From the NCBI RefSeq assembly GCF_007004665.1, contig NZ_ML660054.1:62001-126000 (forward strand): a stretch of DNA of 64,000 nucleotides. Reading direction: 5' to 3'. Position 1 is the first letter of the stretch. Each line of letters begins with the position of its first letter. A program made the position numbers and the translations under genes. This stretch comes from Denitrobaculum tricleocarpae. Lineage in GTDB: Bacteria; Pseudomonadota; Alphaproteobacteria; Kiloniellales; Kiloniellaceae. Shown here piece after piece: positions 9,543-18,965 of the stretch. The notes beneath the pieces are model-generated. The model was not told the DNA's origin and searched no databases. It was given only the letters and a program-made list of their open reading frames with translations.

Positions 9543-11465
9543 ATGCCCTTCCTTCGCCGCACACTTCCTACCATTGGTCTTTCCATCCTCTCGGCCATTC
9601 TTGTGCTGAGCCTTCCGGCTGGGCCAGCATTTTCGCAAAGTGCCGGGGAACGCGCCTACGAAGGCTATCAAGGCCCGGAGGCAGATTCGCCCTCCCGTAA
9701 CAGTGGCGGCGGCAACGGAGGGAGCCCCCCTCAAGATGACGAGAGCACCTCCAGCGAAATCGCTTATGCGCTGGAGTTCGAGGGCACCGAGGACAGTGCG
9801 ATCATTTCTCTACTGCGCGGCTCCTCGCAGTTGGAACGCCTTCAAGGCAAACCGCCGGCCAGTTTGCCGGCCCTGGAACGCCGGATCGAAAAGGATATCC
9901 AAGCCTTCGACAAGGCCCTGCGATCCGAGGGCTATTATGCCAACAAGGTGAGCTACCGCATTATCGAGGAGGATGCTGAGCAGCGCGTCGTCATCATGGT
10001 GACGACAGGCCCGCTCTTTCGCCTGGAGAGTTATAAAGTCGAATTCCAGACGCCGGCAAATACGCCCCTGCCAGCTACGATCGATCCGAGCGAACTCGGA
10101 ATCGAGCCGGGCATCGCCGCGAGAGCCGAGGAGATTGTCGCCGCGCAGCGCCAGGCCATCCGCCTGCTTGGCACGCGGGGCTTTCCACGGGCCGAAGTCA
10201 CCAAACAGCAAGCCGTGGTCGATCATGCGACCATGACCATGTCAGTTGTCCTGATGATCGACACCGGACCGGCAACGCGTTTCGGGGCCTTGGGCTTTTC
10301 AGGTCTCGAAGACGTGGAGGAAGACTATCTGCGCCGCATCGCGCGCTGGCCGCTGGGGCAGGTCTTCGACAGGACACAGCTGACGTCTTTACGTCGGGAA
10401 CTTTCCGGCACCGGCTTGTTCGAGTCGGTCAAGGTCAGTGAATCCGAGACCGTCGGTGCCGATGGTCAATTGCCGGTGAGCGCTGAAGTGAAGGAGCGTG
10501 AGCGCCGTTCGATTGGCGCGGGTGTTAACTACTCATCCAGTGAAGGTGCTGGAACCCAGTTCTACTGGGAACACCGCAATCTCTTCGGCCGTGCGGAACG
10601 CCTTCGGGGAGATCTGGTCGTCGCCGAGCTCAGGCAGGAACTCTCCGGCAGCTTTGTCAAACCGGATATCTGGCAGCTCGACCAGGACCTCCGTGTGAGC
10701 GCCGGCATCAAGTCCGAAGACACCGAGGCTTTCGAGGAACAGACGATCGAGAGTTTCGTGGGGCTCGAGCGCAAATGGCGGGACAACTGGACTCTCGGCG
10801 CCGGCACGTCTTTCGAGTATTCCATCATCGACGATCAGGAGGGGGAAGAGACCTTCGCACTGATCGGCCTGCCTCTCACGGCGCGCTATGACAACAGCGA
10901 CAGCCTCCTGGATCCCACACGCGGGTTCCGGGTCGGGACTTCGCTCACCCCTTATGCAGGCGTCCTGACGGAATCGACAAATTTCATTCGCGGGGAAGTC
11001 AACGCCTCGACCTACTATTCGGTCTTGGAGGAAGACCGGCTGGTCCTGGCCGCGCGCGGCACCGTGGGCTCGATCGCCGGGGAACAGACTGACGACATTC
11101 CGGCCACCAAACGCTTTTATTCCGGCGGCGGTGGTTCGGTACGTGGTTATGAGTTCCGCACGCTTGGCCCCCTTGACGAGGACGACGATCCGCTCGGCGG
11201 CCGCTCCGTTGTGGAACTGGGGTTCGAGTTGCGCGTTAAAGTCACCGAGGACATCGGGGTCGTTCCCTTCGTCGAGGGCGGAAATGTGTTCGACGACGAG
11301 ATACCCGACCTCTCGGAAGAGCTTCAGTGGGCAGCCGGCCTCGGGTTCCGTTACTATACAGCGGTCGGCCCCTTAAGGCTCGACGTCGCCGTTCCGGTCA
11401 ACCCCCGCAGTGACGATATAGATGACGCCTTCCAGTTCTACATCAGCCTCGGACAAGCCTTCTAG
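9543..11465 (+). CDS. tamA: TamA: outer-membrane BamA-family assembly factor
   Basis: A 640-residue Omp85 protein. A signal peptide (about 1-30, ending AFS-Q) precedes a low-complexity linker and three POTRA-like modules; the POTRA region includes LRSEGYYANKVSYRI and LGTRGFPRAEV, followed by RRSIGAGVNYSSSEGAG at the barrel start. The C-terminal half is a 16-stranded barrel containing RFYSGGGGSVRGYEFRTLGP (the conserved RGY loop) and ends with the outer-membrane signature FQFYISLGQAF. With TamB it moves lipids or outer-membrane proteins across the periplasm. ATG 9543 is chosen to keep the signal peptide; upstream codons are hydrophilic. One base separates its stop from tamB. Confidence 0.93.
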   Translation: MPFLRRTLPTIGLSILSAILVLSLPAGPAFSQSAGERAYEGYQGPEADSPSRNSGGGNGGSPPQDDESTSSEIAYALEFEGTEDSAIISLLRGSSQLERLQGKPPASLPALERRIEKDIQAFDKALRSEGYYANKVSYRIIEEDAEQRVVIMVTTGPLFRLESYKVEFQTPANTPLPATIDPSELGIEPGIAARAEEIVAAQRQAIRLLGTRGFPRAEVTKQQAVVDHATMTMSVVLMIDTGPATRFGALGFSGLEDVEEDYLRRIARWPLGQVFDRTQLTSLRRELSGTGLFESVKVSESETVGADGQLPVSAEVKERERRSIGAGVNYSSSEGAGTQFYWEHRNLFGRAERLRGDLVVAELRQELSGSFVKPDIWQLDQDLRVSAGIKSEDTEAFEEQTIESFVGLERKWRDNWTLGAGTSFEYSIIDDQEGEETFALIGLPLTARYDNSDSLLDPTRGFRVGTSLTPYAGVLTESTNFIRGEVNASTYYSVLEEDRLVLAARGTVGSIAGEQTDDIPATKRFYSGGGGSVRGYEFRTLGPLDEDDDPLGGRSVVELGFELRVKVTEDIGVVPFVEGGNVFDDEIPDLSEELQWAAGLGFRYYTAVGPLRLDVAVPVNPRSDDIDDAFQFYISLGQAF

Positions 11466-11466
11466 G

Positions 11467-14400
11467 ATGTCCCGTAAGCGCTTGCTCATCACATCGTTGC
11501 TTGCCCTGCCTCTCCTCGTTCTGGCGGCTGTTGGCGCACTGCTTTTCCTTGGAACCCAGACCGACCTAGGCCGGGATATGCTGCGTCAACAGGCGGAAGC
11601 CTTAATCAGTGAAGAAGATGGCCTGAAGCTGTCGCTGGGCAAAATCGACGGCAGTCTTCTCTCCGACTTCAAGGTTGCGCGCATCGCCCTGGCCGACAAA
11701 GACGGCGAATGGCTGATCGCCGAGGACCTGACGGTTGGCTGGTCGCCCTGGGAGCTCCTGAACAAGCGCCTTAGTATCGCTGAAGTCAAACTCGGAAGTC
11801 TCGAAATTCTGCGGGAGCCTCACCTGCCCCCTTCGCCAGCCTCATCGGATGACGGCAGCGGGGATACCATCCCCTCCCTGCCCGTCGATGTTGCGCTCCA
11901 GACGCTGCAGATTGACCGCATCCGGCTTCACGAGGCTCTTGCAGGTCAAGAGGCGGTGTTCCGGCTCGGACTGAGCTTGAATGCCCCAAGTGAAGACCGG
12001 ATCCGCAGCGAAATCGACCTACGGCAACTCGAAGGCGGCGAAGCCATGCTTGCCGGACTGGTCGAGTTTCATCCCGTAAAGGACACTCTGGGTGTCGATA
12101 TCACGCTGAGCGAACCGGAAAACGGCCTCCTTGCCCGGACTCTTGAATTGCCGGGCCTCCCGGCGGTCGAGCTCACGATCCTGGGCGACGGCGCGATTAC
12201 CTCCTGGCAGGGTCAGCTGCTCGCAAAGGCTGGAGACCTGCTCGAGAGTGAACTGATCGTCTCGACAGCGCTCGATGGAAGCCCGGAGGCGCGGGAAATC
12301 ACGATCGGCCTTCAAGGCAGTAGCGGCTTTGCTGCGCTTTTGCCCCCGGAGTTTGCCCCTCTCGTGGCGCCGCGTCTGAACATCGAGTCCGAACTGACCT
12401 GGTCGGAGAGTAACCGGACGCTCCAAGTCGCCTCCACGAGCCTGCAATCGCCTGCACTACGCGTGCGCCTCGAGGGTAGCTATGCGCTGGCGGAGGAAGC
12501 AATTGCAGCTAAGATCAGCCTGACGCCTCTGAACAATGAAGTTTTGGAGCCCCTGATCACGCCCGCCGAGTTTCAGACCGGACAGCTCGACATCACGGCG
12601 ACAGGTGACCTGCAATCGATAAAGGCCGATATCGAGTTCCTGTTCGAAGGTCCGGAACTCAACGAGCTTTCGGCCCAACGCCTGGATGGTCGTTTCCAAA
12701 CGATGCTGTCTCCCCTCCGTCCAGAGAAGCTGCCTCTCGAGGGTACGGCACGTCTCACGTCTCTCTCCGGCCTCCCGCCCGAAGCAAACGCTCTGCTCGG
12801 CGAGCAGGTCGACCTTGATTACCGGTTGCAGTTTGACGCCGTGGATAACCGGGTCGACCTCGCCGAAGTGAATGCCAGCGGCACGGGCTTTTCTTTGTCC
12901 GGCATGGGAGAGTTCGGCCTCGAGACACAGGCTGCGGATGCCGATATCTCGCTCCTTCTGACAGACCTCTCACTTCTCGCCCCGGCCGTGGGACAGGCGA
13001 TCGCGGGTCAGCTCAAAATCGATGCAAAGCTGAATGGCGAAGACATCACGCAACAGGCCGCGATCGAAATTCGTGCGGTCTCCGAGCAACTGAATCCGGG
13101 CGACCCGCAGTTGAAGGCACTGCTGGGCGAAAGCATCGAGATGGAGGCGACGCTCGATACAACGCCCGAAACTCTGGCGCTCAGATCCCTTGATCTCACG
13201 ACCGCCTCTGCGAGACTCGCGGCGACGGCAGAAGTCCCCCTGACCTTCGAGCGCGTCGCGGCTGACTTCCAGGTCAATGCGGATGATTTATCAAGCCTGG
13301 AGGCGCTTATCGGGACTGCCCTTTCAGGAAGCGCCAAAGTCTCCGGAAAGCTGAACGGCCCGCTAGACGACCCGGCTCTTACAGGTACGGCGAACCTCGA
13401 GCGCCTCAATGTCGACAGCATCGAGATCGGTAAGCTGAGTAACGAATACGAGATTCAGGACCTGGTGTCAGGTCCGAAGGGCGCGCTTCGATCCCGTCTG
13501 GAGCACCCGAAAACCGTCGCAGATCTCACAACCGACTTTGCCCTCACATCGCCTGATCGTTTGGACCTGAGCGGTCTATCGCTCTCGATCGCGGATGCAG
13601 CAGTCGTGAGCGGCAAGCTGACGGTTCCCCTGGACGGCATGCCGATCACCGGGGCGCTCAAGGGCGAGGTGTCTGACCTTTCTGCGCTCTCCGGACTTGC
13701 GGATCAGACAGCCGATGGGTCTCTCAACTTCACTGCCAATCTCTCAGGTGAAGAAAACCGGCAGAATGCGCAGGTGACTCTCGACGCTTCCGATCTGCAG
13801 GCAGACGCGCGGGATCCTGACAGTCTCACAGTCGCGGCATTGAAGGCGACGCTGAGCGGGCGGGACCTGCTTCGGACGGCAAGCTTCGACGTACAGGCCG
13901 AGGCGGCGGATTTGACCGCGGGAGACTTTATCCTGGACGCCTTGGAAGTCGACGCCCAAGGAACTCAGGAAACAGCCGACTTTACCTTTGGCCTTCGCAA
14001 GGCGGCCGAGCCCGCATTGGACTTCACCGGCGGCGGACGCTTGGAGCTCGCTGCTGACGCGACATTACTGACGCTCGCCGCTCTGGAGGGAAACTACGAA
14101 GACAGAGTGCTTCAACTGCTGCAGCCTCTTCGCGTGCGGCAGTCCGGATCAGACACGCGTGTCGAAGAGTTCAAGCTGCGCCTGGATGATGCAGAGTTAA
14201 CGGGATCGGCTGACATGAACACGACCGCGGCGGACGCTCAGCTCAGGATCAAAGAGCTTCCGCTCGATCTTCTTGCGCTCTTGGACCCGCAACTGGCTTC
14301 AGGCGGAGTGCTTGACGGTGAGGCGAAGTTTTCCTTCGCCGCTGGAAAAGCAGCAGGCCAATTCCAATTCGAAGCCACAGGCGCGAAGCCGAAGGACGAG

Positions 14401-15879
14401 AGTTTCTCAAACCTGCCTGCACTGAACGGTTTGCTCACGGGCGAGCTCGTAGGCGACCGCCTGGCGTTCAACGCAGAAATTGCGGGTCTGGAAGACACGT
14501 CTTTCGAAGCCCGCGCCTCCTTACCGCTCAGAGTGACTCTCGACCCGCTCACTGCCGCCATTCCGGACAGCGAACCGCTGGAGGCGGACGCCAAACTATC
14601 TGGCGATCTGGCCAAACTCTGGCCTCTCCTGGAGCTTGATGAACATCTGCTGGCCGGCCAACTGGCCGCCGACGCTCAGGCACGGGGCAATCTTGCCAAC
14701 CCGAAGCTCCAGGGAACGGCGACGCTTTCCGATGGCCGCTACGAGAGCCTGGAACTCGGAACACTATTGACGGACATGACGTTATCAGCGGAACTGGACG
14801 CGGTCGATCAAACGGCTTTCACCTTCGCAGCTCGTGACGGCGATGACGGAAGCCTCACGGCAGAGGGCTTGATCAGTCTGCCAGGCGGAAGCGGAGAACC
14901 GGTCATCGATATCTCGGCTAATCTGACTCGTGCCCGCCTACTCCGCCGGGATGACATCCTTGCTCAAGCCAGTGGCGACATTCAGGTGGAGGGACCGCTC
15001 AGTGCCATCGCCGTGACAGGCGACGTTGCGACAGATTTGGTAGAGATCAATATCGGCGGCGACCTGCCCGCCTCTATCGTCGAGCTTCCGGTTGAAGAAA
15101 GAAACGTCCCTGGCCAGGAAGCAGCCGAGCTTAACGGGAATCACGAGCAGGAAACTGCGCCCTCCACAACCAGATTAAATCTGGCGCTTTCTCTGCCGCG
15201 GCGGGTTTTTATTCGCGGCCGCGGTCTTGATTCGGAATGGTCGGGACAATTCAAAATCACCGGAACGGCCGACAACCCTCAGATCGAAGGCGCGCTCAGC
15301 CCCGTGCGCGGCAACTTCACGTTCGCCGGCAAGAGTTTCGCGTTGCAGAATGGCAAGGTCACGATTGCAGGCGACGATGAGATCGATCCGGAACTTGATC
15401 TTTCTGCCGTCTACGAGGCAAACGGCTTCAAGGCCATTGTGGCCATTACCGGAACCGCATCCAGCCCGGAAATCACTTTGAGCTCGGAACCCGAGTTGCC
15501 TCAAGACGAGATCCTCGCGCAGGTCCTCTTCGGAAAGTCCACCGGGCAGCTGTCGCCGGTTGAAGCACTCCAACTGGCTGAGGCCGTGGCTTCGGTCTCC
15601 GGGCAGCTCGGGTCTGGTGAAGGCATTCTCGGTCTCGTCCGCAAGACAATCGGTGTCGACGTGCTCACGGCGGGCACCAATGAGACAAGCGGCGAAGTGG
15701 AAGTCCGCGCCGGCAAATATGTCACCGACGATGTTTTCGTCGGCGTAAGCCAGGGCACGGACCCGACCAGCACCAAGGTTACGGTGGAGGTCGAGGTCAC
15801 CCCGAACATTTCCGTTGAGAGCGACGTAGGACAGGACGCCAGCGGCCGGGTCGGCGTATTCTGGAAATTCGATTACTGA
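11467..15879 (+). CDS. tamB: TamB: AsmA-like periplasm-spanning translocation protein
   Basis: A 1470-residue protein with an N-terminal signal-anchor helix (about 5-27), a very long repetitive beta-rich body of alternating hydrophobic strands (typical AsmA/bridge-like groove), and a C-terminal DUF490/TamB domain (about 1130-1470) containing SPVRGNFTFAGKSFALQNG, ILAQVLFGKSTGQLSPVEAL and the final GVFWKFDY. TamB spans the periplasm and docks to TamA; current models favour phospholipid transport to the outer membrane. Start ATG 11467 is one base after the tamA stop, so translation is coupled. Length is in the usual 1200-1500 range. Confidence 0.93.
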   Translation: MSRKRLLITSLLALPLLVLAAVGALLFLGTQTDLGRDMLRQQAEALISEEDGLKLSLGKIDGSLLSDFKVARIALADKDGEWLIAEDLTVGWSPWELLNKRLSIAEVKLGSLEILREPHLPPSPASSDDGSGDTIPSLPVDVALQTLQIDRIRLHEALAGQEAVFRLGLSLNAPSEDRIRSEIDLRQLEGGEAMLAGLVEFHPVKDTLGVDITLSEPENGLLARTLELPGLPAVELTILGDGAITSWQGQLLAKAGDLLESELIVSTALDGSPEAREITIGLQGSSGFAALLPPEFAPLVAPRLNIESELTWSESNRTLQVASTSLQSPALRVRLEGSYALAEEAIAAKISLTPLNNEVLEPLITPAEFQTGQLDITATGDLQSIKADIEFLFEGPELNELSAQRLDGRFQTMLSPLRPEKLPLEGTARLTSLSGLPPEANALLGEQVDLDYRLQFDAVDNRVDLAEVNASGTGFSLSGMGEFGLETQAADADISLLLTDLSLLAPAVGQAIAGQLKIDAKLNGEDITQQAAIEIRAVSEQLNPGDPQLKALLGESIEMEATLDTTPETLALRSLDLTTASARLAATAEVPLTFERVAADFQVNADDLSSLEALIGTALSGSAKVSGKLNGPLDDPALTGTANLERLNVDSIEIGKLSNEYEIQDLVSGPKGALRSRLEHPKTVADLTTDFALTSPDRLDLSGLSLSIADAAVVSGKLTVPLDGMPITGALKGEVSDLSALSGLADQTADGSLNFTANLSGEENRQNAQVTLDASDLQADARDPDSLTVAALKATLSGRDLLRTASFDVQAEAADLTAGDFILDALEVDAQGTQETADFTFGLRKAAEPALDFTGGGRLELAADATLLTLAALEGNYEDRVLQLLQPLRVRQSGSDTRVEEFKLRLDDAELTGSADMNTTAADAQLRIKELPLDLLALLDPQLASGGVLDGEAKFSFAAGKAAGQFQFEATGAKPKDESFSNLPALNGLLTGELVGDRLAFNAEIAGLEDTSFEARASLPLRVTLDPLTAAIPDSEPLEADAKLSGDLAKLWPLLELDEHLLAGQLAADAQARGNLANPKLQGTATLSDGRYESLELGTLLTDMTLSAELDAVDQTAFTFAARDGDDGSLTAEGLISLPGGSGEPVIDISANLTRARLLRRDDILAQASGDIQVEGPLSAIAVTGDVATDLVEINIGGDLPASIVELPVEERNVPGQEAAELNGNHEQETAPSTTRLNLALSLPRRVFIRGRGLDSEWSGQFKITGTADNPQIEGALSPVRGNFTFAGKSFALQNGKVTIAGDDEIDPELDLSAVYEANGFKAIVAITGTASSPEITLSSEPELPQDEILAQVLFGKSTGQLSPVEALQLAEAVASVSGQLGSGEGILGLVRKTIGVDVLTAGTNETSGEVEVRAGKYVTDDVFVGVSQGTDPTSTKVTVEVEVTPNISVESDVGQDASGRVGVFWKFDY

Positions 15880-15896
15880 GGCAACGGTCCGAAGCG

Positions 15897-16934
15897 TCAC
15901 TTTGCCTTGGGCAGCACACCACTGCTCAATTCCGGGAACACTTTGGAAACCTTGCCGAGCAGATAGTCTCCATAAGTGCCCTCAAACGCCTGGAGGTCCG
16001 CGCCGTCCCAACGGACAGTGCTGCTTTCGCCAACGTCACTCTGTGCCGCCTGCTTGGGCAGCGCGCGCATTTCAGCGGTGAAGTCCGGATCGAAGAAGAG
16101 CGGGAACGAGAGACGGCCCTGGCCACTGACGTTGCGCACTCGGTGCGGTGTCGAGCGGAACCAGCCGCCTGTCAAACGATCCAGCATATCACCGATGTTG
16201 CAGACCAGGGTTCCAGGAACCGGCGGCGCATCGATCCAGCCGGACGGTGTCTTGACCTGCAACCCGCCATGACGGTCCTGCGCCAGGAGAGTCAGCAGTC
16301 CGTAATCGGTATGCTCGCCCACGCCCCACGCAGATGCAGGTGTCGCCTTATCCGGAACCGGATAATGAAAGATCCGGAACAGGACAGTGGGATCCGCCGT
16401 ATAGTGGGACCTGAAGTAACCGGCCTCCAGATTGAGGCTCAGCGCTATGCCCTCCAGCAAGGCCGCGGCGGCACGCGTCGTCTCTGTCATGTAACCGGTC
16501 ACGAGTTCCTGCAGTTCAGGCACCTCGGCAGGCCAGAGATTTGCGCCATGCAAAGGCCAACCCGCTTGGACCCTGGGATGCGTCGCGGCGAGCTCGGAAC
16601 CGAAATAGAGACCCTCCTTGATATCCGGTTCGCCGGACGTAAGTTCGCCTCCCACGGCGAAGAACCCGCGCCAGGCATGGCCGCCCTTGGCCATTGCGAT
16701 GGCCATCTTTCGCTCCAAGGGCAGCGCAAAGAACGCATGGCTGACTCTCTCGAGATTCTCCAGAAGCTGCGGAGAGATCCCATGCCCGGCGATATAGAAA
16801 AAGCCACTCTCCCGGCAGGCCAGTTGAATCCTGGCGGCGACCTCGGCCCGCCCATCACTGCGTTCCGTAAAGAGCGGCGCCATATCGATGACGGGCAGTG
16901 TCACGTTCTCAAGTTGCCCGGCCAACTCATTCAT
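15897..16934 (-). CDS. 2-oxoglutarate/Fe(II)-dependent oxygenase, isopenicillin N synthase-like
   Basis: A 345-residue non-haem iron oxygenase of the IPNS/flavonoid oxygenase superfamily. N-terminal [15 protein letters not shown] and [11 protein letters not shown]. Iron ligands are seen as HTD in [12 protein letters not shown] and the distal His in STPHRVRNV, and [12 protein letters not shown] provides the RxS 2-oxoglutarate anchor. Substrate is unknown; the upstream partner resembles aromatic-degradation isomerases, so an aromatic or xenobiotic substrate is possible (inference). The start is probably ATG 16934 with GAGG eight bases upstream; an in-frame GTG at 16946 would overlap the upstream gene. 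Convergent with tamB, 17 bp apart. Confidence 0.85.
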   Translation of the reverse strand: MNELAGQLENVTLPVIDMAPLFTERSDGRAEVAARIQLACRESGFFYIAGHGISPQLLENLERVSHAFFALPLERKMAIAMAKGGHAWRGFFAVGGELTSGEPDIKEGLYFGSELAATHPRVQAGWPLHGANLWPAEVPELQELVTGYMTETTRAAAALLEGIALSLNLEAGYFRSHYTADPTVLFRIFHYPVPDKATPASAWGVGEHTDYGLLTLLAQDRHGGLQVKTPSGWIDAPPVPGTLVCNIGDMLDRLTGGWFRSTPHRVRNVSGQGRLSFPLFFDPDFTAEMRALPKQAAQSDVGESSTVRWDGADLQAFEGTYGDYLLGKVSKVFPELSSGVLPKAK

Positions 16935-16935
16935 T

Positions 16936-17550
16936 TCAGGCCTCACCTTCTCTCAACAACGCGTGCTTGACCAGCGGCAGCCGGTCGTTTCCCCAAAACA
17001 TCTCTTTACCCACCACAAAGCTCGGCACACCAAAGACCCCGTCGGTCATCGCACGCCTCAGGACGCTTTCATGTTTGGCTGCGGTTTCTTCCCCATCGAT
17101 CTCGTCCAGGAACATCTGCACATCCATACCGAGCTCGCGGGCCAGCGTTCCCAGCAAATCACGCGTGATAACGTGGCTTTTAACGAAGATCGCCTGAAAG
17201 ATCAGAACAGACATTTCCTTCAAGCAACCCTGCCCTTCGGCCACCCAACACGCGCGTGCCAGGTCCGCAGGATCGATCCGAAAAGCATGCGGCTCGTGGT
17301 AGGGCACACCATAGTATCGCGCCCAGGATTCAGCATCTCTCTGCCGAAAATTCCAGTCGTACTGCCCCGAGATGGGTGGCCCTGAAAAGGGCGACAACCC
17401 TTGATTTGCACGCCGGATCAATTCGCCCGATTGTAAGGGCAACCACTCAAAGCAGCAGGATGTCTCGCGCTCAATCCTCTCGAGCTGACTCGCGGCGAGA
17501 TAGGAATAGCGGCTTCCAAGGCCATAGTAAAAAGGCACTTCAAAGGACAT
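16936..17550 (-). CDS. DsbA-family isomerase (2-hydroxychromene-2-carboxylate isomerase-like)
   Basis: A 204-residue thioredoxin/DsbA-fold protein of the HCCA isomerase/GST-kappa group, glutathione-dependent enzymes of naphthalene-type catabolism. Seen: [15 protein letters not shown] at the N-terminus with a serine where DsbA has its catalytic cysteine, the helical insertion, and C-terminal [21 protein letters not shown] with the cis-proline VPSF and the substrate-contacting WGNDR. The ATG at 17550 is preferred over a TTG at 17565 because GGAG sits nine bases before it. It ends one base before the oxygenase start, so the two are translated together. Confidence 0.86.
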   Translation of the reverse strand: MSFEVPFYYGLGSRYSYLAASQLERIERETSCCFEWLPLQSGELIRRANQGLSPFSGPPISGQYDWNFRQRDAESWARYYGVPYHEPHAFRIDPADLARACWVAEGQGCLKEMSVLIFQAIFVKSHVITRDLLGTLARELGMDVQMFLDEIDGEETAAKHESVLRRAMTDGVFGVPSFVVGKEMFWGNDRLPLVKHALLREGEA

Positions 17551-17811
17551 CAGCATCGGCTCCAATGCATCTAAAAATCCACCGGCACCCGTCCGGCTAG
17601 AAACCCACCCCTTACAAGATCACCCGTGACGCGCCCAACGCATCAACTCTACTCGCGCTCCTGATAAAAGTGCAGGCTTGCAACAGGCTGTCGTAAATTT
17701 AACACCTTCATTTTTTTGCATTTTTCCCGCCAAACTTGTTACACTTTCTGGACAGTTCATCGGCATCAAACAGCGCGTATCCTTTGTAACACTCATGGCC
17801 GGGGAGGTCAT

Positions 17812-18339
17812 ATGGTTGAAAGCAGCAGCGACAACCAGAAGAACAAGGCCAGTCCGCGTTACATCACCAGCCGGGCCCTTCTCGCCAACTGCCACCCAAA
17901 AATTGCCGAGATTTTTCATTATTGGAACCGGAAACGCGGCGATCGCCGCATGCCGAGCCGCAGCGAAATAGCGCCGGAAGATTTTGTATCGCACCTGCCG
18001 GGGATTCTTCTCGTTGACGTCGAGGGCCTTGATCGCAACGGCGTCGGGATCTTCAGGTACCGGGTGGTCGGTACGGAAGAAGTCGCCTTGCGTGGCTACG
18101 ATCCGACCGGAAGAGACGTGCGGGAAGGTTTTTTCGGCCCGAGCCTCGAAGATGTCATTGAGTGTTACGACTACGTCCGGCGCGAGGGTATTTTTATATA
18201 TGACCCTCTCGAATACGAAACACCGGACGGTCGTTGGCGTGATGAATCGACAATCTTTCTACCTTTGTCCGAAGACGGCGACACCGTCAGCCAAATCATG
18301 GTCTACTCCATCAAACGGGACTCCAAGTTCACTTTTTGA
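17812..18339 (+). CDS. Single-domain PAS (PAS_5-like) protein
   Basis: A 175-residue soluble protein: a short polar N-terminus, a helix HPKIAEIFHYWNRKRGDRRMP, then a PAS-type core containing HLPGILLVDVEG, FRYRVVGTEEVALRGYDPTGRDV and DGRWRDESTIFLPLSEDGD. The pattern (trp/arg-rich helix, DI-P motif, YRLVGT, D-TGR, final R--LPLS) is the alphaproteobacterial PAS_5 family, in which no output domain is attached and function is unknown. ATG 17812 has a very strong ribosome site, GGGGAGG. Two relatives occur in this window at 28516-29106 and 29166-29648. Convergent with the universal stress gene. Confidence 0.78.
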   Translation: MVESSSDNQKNKASPRYITSRALLANCHPKIAEIFHYWNRKRGDRRMPSRSEIAPEDFVSHLPGILLVDVEGLDRNGVGIFRYRVVGTEEVALRGYDPTGRDVREGFFGPSLEDVIECYDYVRREGIFIYDPLEYETPDGRWRDESTIFLPLSEDGDTVSQIMVYSIKRDSKFTF

Positions 18340-18423
18340 CGAGGGCCGTTCTCACCCGAGCCGCAACGCCGCCTGACCTTCAACAATTGCCCGACCTCCG
18401 TGGGGCGGCCGCACGGGGATACT

Positions 18424-18876
18424 TCAGATACGGATGACATTCACGGAACAAGTCGCGTGGCGCACAATGCGCGCCGTATTCGGACCCAGCAGGAAGTCAC
18501 CGAGGCCGGGACGATGCGCGCCCATTACGATTTGATCCGCTTTGATTTCTTCAGCCACATCCAAGACCTGCTCGTAAACCGAGCCATGACGGACGATCGT
18601 TTTAACCGTCATCCCCGCCGGTGTGTGCTCTGAAACAATCTGATTGAGCTTTTCGAGGCACTCCGAAACAACCTTGGACATATCGAACTCAGCGGAACCG
18701 CCGGTCTCCCCCCTGATCGCGTACCGCCAGTCCAGACCGCTCACGATGTCCGGCACCACGGTCATGACGTAGAGGTCTGCTTCCAGGGCCTTGGTTTGTG
18801 CCACCGCCGCCTCGAAGACCTTCTTCGTCGTCTCAATGTCCGTGATGTCGATCGGTGCGAGTACAATTGCTGTCAT
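18424..18876 (-). CDS. Universal stress protein (UspA family)
   Basis: A 150-residue UspA-fold protein: N-terminal MTAIVLAPIDITD, a hinge region, and the nucleotide-binding end VMGAHRPGLGDFLLGPNTARIVRHA, which approximates G-x2-G-x9-G(P/S/T). It is the third gene of a leftward group after the BCCT carrier and the double binding protein, 71 bp downstream of the latter. Usp proteins next to osmolyte carriers can be regulatory, as TeaD is for the ectoine TRAP system TeaABC in Halomonas; a similar role here is inference. ATG 18876 has AAGGAG seven bases before it. Confidence 0.88.
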   Translation of the reverse strand: MTAIVLAPIDITDIETTKKVFEAAVAQTKALEADLYVMTVVPDIVSGLDWRYAIRGETGGSAEFDMSKVVSECLEKLNQIVSEHTPAGMTVKTIVRHGSVYEQVLDVAEEIKADQIVMGAHRPGLGDFLLGPNTARIVRHATCSVNVIRI

Positions 18877-18893
18877 GGCAGTGTCTCCTTCAC

Positions 18894-18965
18894 GTGACAG
18901 TAGTGCGGCACATAACAGTAGTGCGGCACGTAACAGTAGTACGCCACTTAACGGTAGTCCGGTCG
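18894..18965. repeat. Four-copy 18-bp tandem repeat spanning the binding-protein stop codon
   Basis: Units at 18894-18911, 18912-18929, 18930-18947 and 18948-18965 share the core (a)cagtagt-cgg-cac. Copies 1 and 2 differ mainly at the first bases, copies 3 and 4 are more diverged. Unit 4 contains the last codons and TAA stop of the binding-protein gene (minus strand); in units 1-3 the corresponding triplet is CAC, TAT and TAC. Since 18 bp is six codons, the frame stays open through the array and would end on a TGA overlapping the usp ATG. Confidence 0.9.

Noticed and set aside
15175-15900. 241-codon ORF antisense to tamB
   Set aside because: Shadow of a long GC-rich coding region; tamB continues in good frame on the other strand with its conserved C-terminal domain.
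18894-18965. CRISPR array
   Set aside because: The repeats are contiguous 18-bp units with no spacers and no cas genes.
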